A stretch of 64,000 nucleotides of DNA from Oopsacas minuta (lineage: Eukaryota > Porifera > Hexactinellida > Lyssacinosida > Leucopsacidae): assembly GCA_024704765.1 (NCBI GenBank), contig JAKMXF010000302.1, positions 248,001-312,000 of the forward strand. The letters run 5' to 3'. Shown here in pieces: positions 50,393-59,844 of this stretch (the stretch's first letter is position 1; every line of letters begins with the position of its first letter). Made by a program: the position numbers and the translations under genes. Under the pieces are notes generated by a model, which had not been told where the DNA came from, searched no databases, and saw only the letters and a list, made by a program, of their open reading frames with translations.

Positions 50393-52186
50393 CTATTGAC
50401 GAGAAGCGAATGCAATACTCTCAGTGAGTTTCTTGATTTTATCTTGATTCTGGTAGTAGTTATAGCGCGATGCCTTGATACCTTCTCTCGCTTCTTCAAT
50501 CTGTATATCAATCTTATCAAGTTCTTCTCTGTATGGTATTAGCGACTCCTCTGTAATCGCCTCTTCTTTCTGGAGAGCTACAGAGTGCTTCTCACTTTCC
50601 TTCTTCCACTTATCAAGCTCATTCCTCATCGATTCCAAGTCTTCATGGATGAAATCAATAATCTTAGATAGTGGTGATACATTTTGACAAATCGATTGAA
50701 TGGATTGCTGCATTTGTTCTATCTCCTTCTTAACAACTTCCTTTTGTTTATGTTTCTGAGCATCATTAACACTACCACTCTCAGTTTCCAAAACATTATC
50801 TCCTTCAAGTAGTTTCTTAGTTTCAAACAATTTCTTTGTAAGTCCTCCTTGTTGACTCTCATCAATTTCAACAGCTGTATCATCTCCAAGCTTTAGAGGC
50901 TCTACATTATCCTGCACTATAAACTGTTCTTCAGTATCATCTTGATCTTGTTTATTGTCTAGATACACTTTAGGTCCCTCTATTCCTGATAGAATACGCT
51001 CCACTCCATCATGTGATGAATCCCTGCGTTTAGGTGGAGCTCTCCTAGCTGTACTAGGACGTATGGGAGGCCGTGACATCATAGGGGGTGGAAACTCCAT
51101 CTCCTGCTCATCGCCAGAAGAGGATCCAGCATGAACAGGGGGAGGAGGCAGCATAGGGTCTACTTCAGCTTCAGCTACATTTATATGACTGTTATTAGGA
51201 GGCAATGATCCTGTTTCTGGCATGGGTTGTTCAGTTACAGGTTCTGGGTCATGTCGACGTGAGCGTTTAGCAGAAGCTGGGCGCTGTCTGGGATTAGGAG
51301 GAGAGGCTTCTACTTGGGGTTCATATTGGCCTCTTGTATCCAGCTGGGGAGTAGGACTTGGTTCTCGTTGAACAGGCTGTTCTGGAGGAGGAGGCCTCCT
51401 GCCGTCTCGTGAGGTTCCACGCTTCAATCTCTCCTCAGAAATTTCTCGTTTCTTTACTCTATCTTCTGAAGATTCACGTTTCTTTACTCTATCTTCTGAA
51501 GATTCACGTTTCTTTACTACTTCCTCTTCTGAGTGGTCTCTTCTCTCTCTCCTAGCCCTCTCTCCTCTCCTCCTCCCATTTACATCACTGTGGGGATCTG
51601 GGGGCTTATCTCTCCTATGTTGGTCACTTTCATTCTCTGGCAGTTTGATCTGACTTGCCGTTGAAGCCAGTTCATTCTCATTGTCTTCAGATTTCTTAGG
51701 AAGTTTCACTTCTGTGCTCTGAGCCTGGGGTTGTTTAACCTCCGTCTTCTCTTGTCCTGAGAATGGCTTCTCTCCATTTAACACCCTCTTCACAGCCTCA
51801 CTACTGTCTATTTTCTTCTGAACACAGTAAGCAATTAATTGCAACATTTCATTAGTTCTCTCCGGCTCAGCCCCAGCTACTATTCGAGAGGGTTTAGTCT
51901 TGAGTTTCTGACCAGTAGCAAACATTAGCACATCAATAACTTTCTGGAGAAAAACCAATTTTTTTTCTTTGTCTTTAACCTTTTCAGAATTCATTTCTTC
52001 CTCTGTGAATAAGCCACGCAGGAATCCAGTATTCCTTAATATTTCCGTCAAAATATCGTGCAAGAAACGAAACGGAGGTTTGCTCAATAGTCTGTCAGTA
52101 AGAGCAGGTTTAGTTATCAACATCCCCAGACTACCCTTAGTTCTCTTTAGGATATCTGGATTTATCGTAGCAGGATTTGATGCCAT
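50393..52186 (-). CDS. TRAF3IP1: Intraflagellar transport protein IFT54 / TRAF3IP1
   Basis: 597 residues in one exon. The N-terminal calponin-homology-like domain (about 10-130) shows LTDRLLSKPPFRFLHDILTE, GFLRGLFTEEEMNSEKVKDK and RIVAGAEPERTNEML, all strongly conserved in IFT54. A long Glu/Arg/Ser-rich disordered middle region follows, then the C-terminal coiled coil (about 440-597) with GGLTKKLFETKKLL, KKEIEQMQQSIQSICQ and SIAFASRQ at the end. IFT54 belongs to the IFT-B peripheral complex, binds IFT20 and tubulin and is needed for ciliary assembly; in vertebrates it also binds TRAF3. The middle region contains short tandem repeats (KKRESSEDRV twice, then a variant). Confidence 0.95.
   Translation of the reverse strand: MASNPATINPDILKRTKGSLGMLITKPALTDRLLSKPPFRFLHDILTEILRNTGFLRGLFTEEEMNSEKVKDKEKKLVFLQKVIDVLMFATGQKLKTKPSRIVAGAEPERTNEMLQLIAYCVQKKIDSSEAVKRVLNGEKPFSGQEKTEVKQPQAQSTEVKLPKKSEDNENELASTASQIKLPENESDQHRRDKPPDPHSDVNGRRRGERARRERRDHSEEEVVKKRESSEDRVKKRESSEDRVKKREISEERLKRGTSRDGRRPPPPEQPVQREPSPTPQLDTRGQYEPQVEASPPNPRQRPASAKRSRRHDPEPVTEQPMPETGSLPPNNSHINVAEAEVDPMLPPPPVHAGSSSGDEQEMEFPPPMMSRPPIRPSTARRAPPKRRDSSHDGVERILSGIEGPKVYLDNKQDQDDTEEQFIVQDNVEPLKLGDDTAVEIDESQQGGLTKKLFETKKLLEGDNVLETESGSVNDAQKHKQKEVVKKEIEQMQQSIQSICQNVSPLSKIIDFIHEDLESMRNELDKWKKESEKHSVALQKEEAITEESLIPYREELDKIDIQIEEAREGIKASRYNYYQNQDKIKKLTESIAFASRQ
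51451..51520 (-). repeat. 30 bp in-frame tandem repeat inside IFT54
   Basis: TTCTTTACTCTATCTTCTGA + AGATTCACGT is present at 51451-51480 and again at 51481-51510, identical, followed by a partial third copy from 51511. It encodes a ten-residue charged repeat (KKRESSEDRV) in the disordered linker. Confidence 0.9.
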
Positions 52187-52328
52187 CCAATGTGGAATTA
52201 TGAAATATATATCATAAACTAGATAGTAAAATATTCAAATTATCATTAATACAGAAAAATATAGAAAAAACATAAAACTACTGCTACTCAATATATAAGT
52301 ATAAGAAACTAATTAAACAAGAAAGTAC

Positions 52329-53444
52329 TCACATATTATATGGCCGTTCTGGTTCAGGCGTATGTGACGATTGTATTTTCCGTTTTTTAGCCTCTATCCA
52401 CTCTTGTTTATGTTCATAATATTTGTTTTCGTGAGTGAATGTTCGTTTTTTAAGAATAGAGTATTTACTTTCTTCGCTTTTCTTAATCTGACACCAATCT
52501 GTGTGTTTAGAAAGATACAACAAACATGGATTATCTGAAACACTCAATTCATTAAACTTGGGCTCAGTAGTAATAGTAAATGCATGAAAAGACTCGTAAG
52601 TAGAAATCCAACATATATTATTCAAACCAAAACATCCAGAATATGGCTGAGCTTGCAATTCTATCGTATGTAACAACATTATTGTATTTTCTTGAATTGT
52701 TAAGAAATATAACATATTCTTCCCTTCTACAGCTACAACTATAATCCCCTGTGATGAAACATCCAGCAGATAGACAGGAGTATTGCTGATAGTTAAAGTT
52801 GATAAAAGAAGTGAATTTTCAAAATCCCAAAGCTTGATTGTCCCATCACCAGCACCGGACAATATTCTGTTAGGATAATCCGGCAAGAAAGATATGTGAG
52901 TAACAAATTCAGTATGAGATAACAGAAATGAATGAATATTGTAAGCATTAGGATAATTACTGACACGTAGCTTACCTTCACTATCAGCTGTAATAATGTA
53001 TTTATCATTAACACTGGTTTTAACACAAGTTAGCATAGAACAATGACCGAGAAGAGAAGAAAAATTACATATTTCTTCACCAGAATCTTTAATCTGGAAT
53101 GAGCATACACAACCAGATTTATCAGCTAACAACAAATCATTTTCTGAGTTAGTAATACAAATAGATTGAATACTAGATTTGAATGGTATTAGTTTTGAAT
53201 AAGACATAATCCATCCGTTATCTTCCTCAAATTTATAAACATCTAATCGTTTGCCTTGTGTAACAAATGCTAATATTCTACCTGTAGGACTGATACAACC
53301 ACACACTATATGGGTAACATCACTGGTTGATATTGTCTGTAATTGTATAGGAATATTATAGATAACATAAAGGGAATGTGACTTATCTGGAATTACAACT
53401 AATGCAGGGATTCCTGTAATACTGCGATAGAGTAATGTAGCCAT
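52329..53444 (-). CDS. WDR4: WDR4 / Trm82 homologue, tRNA m7G methyltransferase subunit
   Basis: 371 residues in one exon, with WD repeats forming a beta propeller. Diagnostic blocks are LLADKSGCVCSFQI, LLGHCSMLTCVKTSVNDKYI, ITADSEGKLRVSNYPNAYNI, LSHTEFVTHISFLP and LSGAGDGTIKLWDF, which match WDR4. WDR4 supports METTL1 in making m7G46 in tRNA variable loops. The C-terminal 50 residues are basic. The last codon is followed by a sequence that also fits a strong donor (AATAT|GTGAGT overlapping the TGA), so an additional 3' exon is possible but not needed. Confidence 0.9.
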   Translation of the reverse strand: MATLLYRSITGIPALVVIPDKSHSLYVIYNIPIQLQTISTSDVTHIVCGCISPTGRILAFVTQGKRLDVYKFEEDNGWIMSYSKLIPFKSSIQSICITNSENDLLLADKSGCVCSFQIKDSGEEICNFSSLLGHCSMLTCVKTSVNDKYIITADSEGKLRVSNYPNAYNIHSFLLSHTEFVTHISFLPDYPNRILSGAGDGTIKLWDFENSLLLSTLTISNTPVYLLDVSSQGIIVVAVEGKNMLYFLTIQENTIMLLHTIELQAQPYSGCFGLNNICWISTYESFHAFTITTEPKFNELSVSDNPCLLYLSKHTDWCQIKKSEESKYSILKKRTFTHENKYYEHKQEWIEAKKRKIQSSHTPEPERPYNM

Positions 53445-53560
53445 ACCTCAATGAGCTAGAAAATATATTTAGAAACAGGAATAGTAAGGAAACAAATCAT
53501 TTCGAGGAAGAATGCTATATTATCTCATTCATGCAATTCTGTATTTATCAACACATACAA

Positions 53561-54583
53561 TTAGTCATAATAATCCTCATAAGCTTGTCTACACAATTCG
53601 CTATACTCTTTTTTTTCCCTATCACTCATTCGTGTAACAAGGTCTTTAAGTTGTTCCAGCTGATACCATGTTCCTCTCACGATCATCCCCAAATTAGAGT
53701 TATCATCACTGTACGCCGCATCAGATGAACGAGGTGAAGTTTTAAATGAGCTCATAGGATAGTCATCATGTATATTCTCTCCTCTTGCTAGAGCCTCGGT
53801 AGCATTAGCTTCATCTCTACCAGAACCAGGGTGTCCTGATGGAATGTTAGCTTTCTTGTGATGTTTAGTCTCACCTATACACATAGAATCGCTGTTTGTA
53901 GCGATTAATGTTGAATTAGACATATGATTTTTACTGTCTGTGGCAATCATATAATCCTGTGTTAAGCTAGGCTCTACCATATCATTTGGTACAGTTGAGT
54001 CTTTAAATTGTTTCAAAAGATCGTAAATAGGTTTCAACTGTAAATTCAACTTAGCAATACTATTAATAGTACTTGATTGAGTTTTCTTTTCTTCCTCTTC
54101 AACTAGAGACCCACATCTCTCACAGACAAGATTACCTTCTGAATTCAGAAGTTTATCCATGTCAAGATCAGTATAATTAGGAAAACAGTATTGTTTAGTA
54201 CATAAATAATTTGTACGTTCACTACCACGCTCTTCAAGTTCCAATTTATCTCCCATTTTAAATAATCTATACCTAACTACATTAACAAACATTTGATAGT
54301 CTATGTAGTAGTAAGAAATCTTCTGAGGTCTTCCTTCTGGCTTTGGGATACTTATTATCTTTTCACGAATCAGTTTATCTCTTTCAAATTGGTTTTTGAC
54401 AGATCTTAATTGTCGAGCTTCTGAGTGTAATTTCTTTGCAAGATCTTCCTCGCTAAGAATCGTATTTTTAACTAACAAATCGATAAAAAGGAATTCTTTA
54501 GGGGGATAAAATGTATGAGCAACAAGTTGGACAAATTTCTTTAATAGCGGCTTCAATTCTTCTTCAGAAACTTGAGCACACAT
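53561..54583 (-). CDS. GTF2E1: General transcription factor TFIIE alpha subunit
   Basis: 340 residues in one exon. The N-terminal winged-helix domain is seen as LLVKNTILSEEDLAKKL, ARQLRSVKNQFERDKLI and YYYIDYQMFVNVVRYRL. The zinc ribbon follows: C128-TKQY-C133 and C154-ER-C157, with the linking LNSEGNLVCERCGSLVEEEE. The usual first knuckle is CxxC; here it is C-x4-C. A helix LNLQLKPIYDLLKQ matches the region after the ribbon in human TFIIE-alpha. The C-terminal third is Ser/Asp-rich with an acidic end. TFIIE joins the RNA polymerase II preinitiation complex and recruits TFIIH. Human protein is 439 residues, so the C-terminal part is shortened. Confidence 0.92.
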   Translation of the reverse strand: MCAQVSEEELKPLLKKFVQLVAHTFYPPKEFLFIDLLVKNTILSEEDLAKKLHSEARQLRSVKNQFERDKLIREKIISIPKPEGRPQKISYYYIDYQMFVNVVRYRLFKMGDKLELEERGSERTNYLCTKQYCFPNYTDLDMDKLLNSEGNLVCERCGSLVEEEEKKTQSSTINSIAKLNLQLKPIYDLLKQFKDSTVPNDMVEPSLTQDYMIATDSKNHMSNSTLIATNSDSMCIGETKHHKKANIPSGHPGSGRDEANATEALARGENIHDDYPMSSFKTSPRSSDAAYSDDNSNLGMIVRGTWYQLEQLKDLVTRMSDREKKEYSELCRQAYEDYYD

Positions 54584-54644
54584 TTGGCTAAATTATCTAA
54601 TAAATTTCTATCATTTAAATAAATTGTAATACTAAAGTTGTTTG

Positions 54645-54840
54645 TACAGCTCCTGTAGGGAGAGGGGATGTTGTGCAACGCTCGTTCGTCCGTCTGTCCG
54701 TCTGTCCGCGGAGCCGTGCGAAATCTAGCAGTCCGATTAACATGAAAATTGGCACACATAAACATTTTGGGAGATTTACACCCAGGGGGAAGAATTTTTC
54801 TAAAGTGATATTTTAACACTTTTTTTGCTATCTTAACAAG
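54645..54840. repeat. Probable interspersed repeat with (GTCC/GTCT)n core
   Basis: This stretch between TFIIE-alpha and CCDC113 differs from its AT-rich surroundings. It has a GC-rich core CGTTCGTCCGTCTGTCCG repeating GTCCGTCT units near 54683-54711, followed by a purine-rich segment and a short poly-T. The composition suggests a small transposed repeat. Ends and target duplications could not be defined. Confidence 0.45.
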
Positions 54841-54910
54841 TAATACACATATTTGTATGGAAGATCGGATATTATGTAAGTGATAAGTGAATAATAGTAA
54901 TTACGTAGTG

Positions 54911-56092
54911 TTACAAAGTGGATCTGCTAAGAGCATTCCATGGGTTCTTTAGCTGTGTCTGCACAAGTAAACGCTTCCATTGAGACCGATTAGCTTTTAA
55001 AGTCATCTCAGCTATCTCTACTTTTCTCTCCCAACTACCAACTACACGCTGTAACTCCTCCAAACTAGCTATTCGCTTGACATAATCCATAACTTCTGGA
55101 GCTCTATAATAGCTAAGCTTCTGTCTTAGAGTAATATTAATCTCATTAGCTTCTTCTCTATCACGCTCTGCTACAGTAAATTCAGCTTTTAACTTATCAA
55201 GTATATCAGATCTCTGCTGTATCCCATTTTTAAGTTCATCAGATTCATTAGTTAGAGTGTTTAGCTTCTTTTTAAAAGAGCTCAGAACTTGATTAGCATT
55301 TCCAGCAGCTAACTTATACTTAACCAACTCTTCATATAACTCCATTATCCTCTCCATATCCTGTTTATGTTCTATATCAAGTTGATCAAAATCAACTTGA
55401 TGCAAAACTTCACCCATTTCTTCTTTCTGGCGTAGATGAACTTTCACTTTTTGGATTCTCCCTCGCATAGCAGAATTCTTTAAGCGAAGCTTTTCAATGT
55501 AAGAATCTCGATTCTTCACTTTATCTTCAAAGTATTTAGCAATCTTTTCACCCATCACCTTTCCTATATAACGTACAAATATATATTAAAATCATACAAA
55601 TATTCAATTGGTATGTTATCTCTACATACCTGTGTGTTTACTGACAGCTCCTTGAGCTATGAGCCGTTCATACTCATGTCCGCTCTTCTTAAGTTCACTC
55701 AGAGCAATCTCTGCCTCTTCTATAATCGCGTGATGGGCATCTATCTTCTTCTCAGAATCCTCCTTCATCAGTTCGATGTGTTTAAAGATCTCTTCAAGCT
55801 CGCTTGTTGCAATATCACACTTCTGCTCTGCACTAAGATGAAGCACTTCTACTGATATACGAGTTGGCTTCGATTTTTTACGTCCGAGTTTAGTAAAGTC
55901 TCCTACACTGGTTTTCTGCACAACCATTGATCTGTTGGTTACTGATTCAGAAGGCTCCACACGCTTAAGGTAATTAGAAAACATTTTATTTTCATTTGAT
56001 ATGTTTGTAATTCTCCTTTTCCTCTGTTTAATCTGATAAATAGCATCCGCACGACTGATAGAAGGTAGATTTTGGCTTTTTGGTTCAGTCAT
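54911..56092 (-). CDS. CCDC113: CCDC113 (CFAP263) homologue, axonemal coiled-coil protein
   Basis: Exons 55630-56092 and 54911-55563 (66 bp phase-1 intron) give 371 residues; human CCDC113 is 377. The protein is nearly all coiled coil. Blocks matching CCDC113 are HHAIIEEAEIALSELK, RDSYIEKLRLKNSAMR, LRQKEEMGEVLHQVDFDQL, LAAGNANQVLSSFKKKL, YRAPEVMDYVKRI and WERKVEIAEMTLKANR. CCDC113 works with CCDC96 at the base of nexin-dynein regulatory complex and radial-spoke 3 regions of motile cilia. The start is ATG at 56092 (MTEPKSQN). The gene is divergent from the CLC exchanger gene. Confidence 0.94.
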
Positions 56093-56636
56093 TGATCAAT
56101 CAGCACCTGAAGTTCAATTCTATACTATAAGAGTTGTGAAATTCTTGGAATCAATTCTAGTAATTAAAATCAATTGTTGATGACTATAGCATAACCGTAG
56201 GAGTACTGGTAGGTATTTTCCTGATTCAAAGATAAATTAGAAACTATAAAGGTGGAGCTTGGAGCAAAAGAAAAATGCACAAATGAGAAATAACATATCA
56301 CGATAGTTCATAGACATTCATAGAGATTATTGCGTATAAAATTACAAGTTTTACAGGACGGTGCTAAAATATGAAACTTTCCAAAATAGGTAATGCAAAA
56401 ATCGTCCCCTACTCTTCGGGAATTGGACATGAGGTATATCAGATTAACACGAGATTAAACTTCTCATAAATTTATAGGGAATTGAAGCCTCTGTGTTTGT
56501 GAACTGTGTGCGTAGTAGAGTTATAACTTATGAACTCCTACTATTCTCAGAAAACATGCGAAACAATGCAATATGCTATTCAACACTTGTTTGAATATAT
56601 ATTGGAGGAAATCACACACTTATTAATCTAGCAAAC
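56093..56636. promoter_or_regulatory. Divergent upstream region of CCDC113 and CLC exchanger genes
   Basis: 544 bp separate the two divergent ATGs. Both promoters should be here. No distinct motif recognised; role inferred from geometry. Confidence 0.45.
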
Positions 56637-59075
56637 ATGAACACAAGAGATAGAGCTCAACATCCTGAAGGGAATAATTGGAATTCACAATACGATTATC
56701 TGGACTCTCTAATTTCCGGAAGTCACACCTCTAGACATGATGCAGATGGTTTATACTACAAGGCATCACTCCCAAATATGGTGACCTACCCAGATTTTAA
56801 GACATTCGATTGGAACAAAGACGAAATTAGAGACAACGCTGAGAACCATTACGACAAAATTGGCAGGTCAGGTTTTGTGTCTGGCTTGCTAGAATTCCTA
56901 GAAAGTTGGTGGGGATGGATTCTTGTTATCTTAATGGGTGTATGTGTTGGCATAATATCAGTATTCATTCACTGCGGAATATCTTGGTTCAGTTCATTTC
57001 GTGAGGGAGTATGTAGATATGATCTGTACAAGAACAAACATGACTGTTGTTGGGTGAGTGAAGTGTATTCAGTAGACAGTGATTGTGAAGAGTTCTTAAC
57101 CTGGCGGGAAGTGTTCGGGTTATACTCTGATGGCTATGTAGTAGGAGCGTATAACTATATATTCAATTATCTGGGGTATATAACTCTATCAGCTGCTTTC
57201 GCTACATTAGCAGCTACATATGTTAAAGTTATCGCGCCATATGCGTACGGGTCTGGTATACCAGAAATTAAAACAATATTATCTGGTTACGTCATCAAAG
57301 GATTCTTAGGAAAAGCTACCCTCCTCGTCAAATCTATGGGCGTTATACTGTGTGTTGGAGCAGGGATGAGTGTAGGAATGGAAGGTCCGATCGTACACAT
57401 AGCTTGTTGCGTAGGAAACATATTCGCTTCTTTCTCACGGAGATTCAGAAACAATGAAGCAAGGAAAAGAGTTATGCTGAGTGCATCTGTAGCAGCTGGC
57501 GTAGCAGTAGCATTCATAGCTCCTATAGGAGGAGTGCTATTCAGTTTTGAAGAGGTAAGCTCTTGTAAATATTTTTGTAAACATATTCATTATGAATGTA
57601 TTTAGTTGAGCTACTATTTTCCTGTAAAGACATTATGGAAAGCATTAGCTGCAGCAATGGCTGGAGTATTTACAGTGCGTTACATATCACCCACAGATAC
57701 TCATCACTGTAGTTTTTTCTTAAACTTCGATACAGATTGGAACATGTTTGAATTAATACCATTTTCAATGTTGGGTGTATTGGGAGCTTTTTATGGGGTA
57801 TTCTTCATAAAATGCAATTTGTTCTGGACTCGTTACAAGGCTACATATCACTTCGCTAAATATCCAATATTGGAGACTTTTGTCTTAGCATTTATTACTT
57901 CATTACTTGCTTTTCCAAACCCTTTCACAAAGGCTGAAGCAACTCAAGTAATTAAACAATTAACTTCGAAATGTAATGTAGGTGATTCAGGCTATCTCTG
58001 TGCTTACAATTGGTCGTCATCAGCTGATTCGTCTGATCCTTATCATGACGCTGTAGCGAGTGATGAAGTGTATTTCGGTATTCTTCTACTCTCTTTAGCA
58101 ATCCTGTTCAAACTAACTACAACTATTTTAACGTTTGGATCTAAGATCCCTACTGGCTTGTTTATACCTACAATGTATATAGGAGCTTGTACAGGACGAA
58201 TTGTGGGAATTTTGACAGAGCAGACGATAATCAGTCTACAAGGAAACGGGTTTGGAGAGTTCATATGTCCAAGAAACAATGGGTACCAATGTGTTACCCC
58301 GGGGCTATATGGGATAGTAGGATCTGCGGCTTTTCTCTCTGGGGTGAATAGAATGACTGTTACACTTGCAATTATCATGATAGAACTTACAGGAGGACTA
58401 AAATACATCATACCAATACTAACAGCAGTAATGATAGCAAAATGGCTAGGAGACTGTTTATGCACTAGTAGTATATATGAAGAATATATTCAGTTGAAAA
58501 AATATCCTTTCTTAAGCGATAAGGAGGAATACAGTGCTAACTACAGAGTTGGAGAAGTGTTGGATATACGTGGAGGTTATCGTGGCCTAGTGTGGATCTC
58601 GGCAACAGAATCTACTGTAATTTGCATTCAAGAGCTGATAGAGCGATATAACTATTGGGGGTATCCTGTAGTGTTAACTCATGATTCAAGACTACTACTA
58701 GGCTATGTAACTAAACTAGATCTTAAACAGGCTCTGTACGAGGCTTGGGCCAATAGCAGAGAGATTAGAGTAGATACGTTGGTGCATTTTGTAGAGGTAA
58801 GACCGGAGCAACAACAGTTTAGACATATCCTAGATTTCTCTAAAATAGTTGACAGAGCTCAGTTTCAAGTGACACGAAGCACTCCTATGCACAACGTAGT
58901 TAAAATGTTCCAGAAAATCGGTCTCAGACAAGTGCTAGTCTCTGAATGTGGGAAAGTAGAGGGAATACTCTCTAAAAAAGATATCGTTGAACATGTGCTA
59001 CAGACATCAAGACAATACGAAGAAGATCATAGCTGTAGCTGCTGGAATTTGAGTGAAAGATTCTCATACAACTAA
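56637..59075 (+). CDS. CLC-3/4/5-type endosomal Cl-/H+ exchanger
   Basis: Exons 56637-57554 and 57606-59075 (51 bp phase-0 intron) give 795 residues. The first membrane part has YGSGIPEIKTILSG near 204, and the signature that reads GKEGP in the family reads G247-M-E-G-P251 here: the gating Glu (E249) is kept but the preceding Lys is Met. After the intron, LFSFEELSYYFP keeps the proton glutamate (E305/E306 pair) of exchangers. FGSKIPTGLFIPTMYIGACTGRIVG forms the other half of the pore. Two CBS domains lie in the cytosolic tail (about 630-780; TESTVICIQELIERYNYWGYPV, KKIG-like QKIGLRQVLVSECGKVEGIL). These exchangers acidify and load endosomes with chloride. Which vertebrate paralogue it corresponds to cannot be told; all three arose later. 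Confidence 0.93.
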
Positions 59076-59218
59076 TAACTTTTGTACACAAGTATATTCA
59101 TATATTTATCCCACTTATAAGCTTAATCAAGTGGATAAGTACTTTTGTCCAGTAGTTATAATTCCCATAGCTAAAACAAATTTGGCTCGTTTGTTTAGTG
59201 TAATGTATGTTAATATCC

Positions 59219-59224
59219 AATAAA
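59219..59224 (+). terminator. Probable poly(A) signal of the CLC gene
   Basis: AATAAA 144 bases after the CLC stop and 8 bases before the convergent TAF13 stop codon; 3' ends of the two transcripts probably overlap. Confidence 0.5.
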
Positions 59225-59231
59225 TGAACTT

Positions 59232-59639
59232 TTAGCTTATGAAGTTATCTTCTTCAAAAGCCTTTCTAGCTTTCTTCAATTCCTCATTCATAGTCAAGAG
59301 CTCTTTGACTCTAGTAAACTTCTTAGGATCTTTTCTAATAAGAAACACTGTATCCTCTACATGTACTTTATCAGAACGTCCTACTTCCATTGCCTTACGT
59401 GTTTGATCACGAATAAAATCGATAACAAGATCTTCTAACAATTCAATAGATTCTGTGTAAGGAACAGCGTCATCTCCAAATCCATGCATCATACATTTGA
59501 GCTCTTTAGCAAAATGTAGCTTCTTCTTGCTAGTAGAACCCGACACGAAGTGAGTAGTAGTATCCATAGTAGGTTGATCGTCATCATCAAAATCCTCGTA
59601 ATCCGGTTGAGAAGAAGAGGGAATATTAGTTTGAGACAT
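59232..59639 (-). CDS. TAF13: TFIID subunit TAF13
   Basis: 135 residues in one exon; human TAF13 is 124. An acidic N-terminal tail is followed by the histone-fold domain: FAKELKCMMHGFGDDAVPYT, ESIELLEDLVIDFIRD, and DTVFLIRKDPKKFTRVKELL are typical TAF13 blocks. TAF13 pairs with TAF11 in TFIID and contacts TBP. A second basal transcription gene (TFIIE alpha) lies 5 kb away; this is probably coincidence. Confidence 0.96.
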   Translation of the reverse strand: MSQTNIPSSSQPDYEDFDDDDQPTMDTTTHFVSGSTSKKKLHFAKELKCMMHGFGDDAVPYTESIELLEDLVIDFIRDQTRKAMEVGRSDKVHVEDTVFLIRKDPKKFTRVKELLTMNEELKKARKAFEEDNFIS

Positions 59640-59844
59640 AATTGCTAGTAGTGATAATTATTAAGATTTTGAAACAAGAATTAATTAAATCAAACAGTGT
59701 AACCTCGCCGAAAATTCCATCCCGTTTCCCAGTTTCTGCAACATTCGATTATGTAAGTATACTATCTGTATTTGAATAATACAATCAGACATTACACATG
59801 CAAGATGTACAACCACTAATTACCTATGCAGGCTTTCTAAAAGT

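Noticed and set aside
52325-52335. Possible splice donor overlapping the WDR4 stop
   Set aside because: GTGAGT is a good donor, but the protein already ends at the family-typical length and I found no downstream exon in frame.
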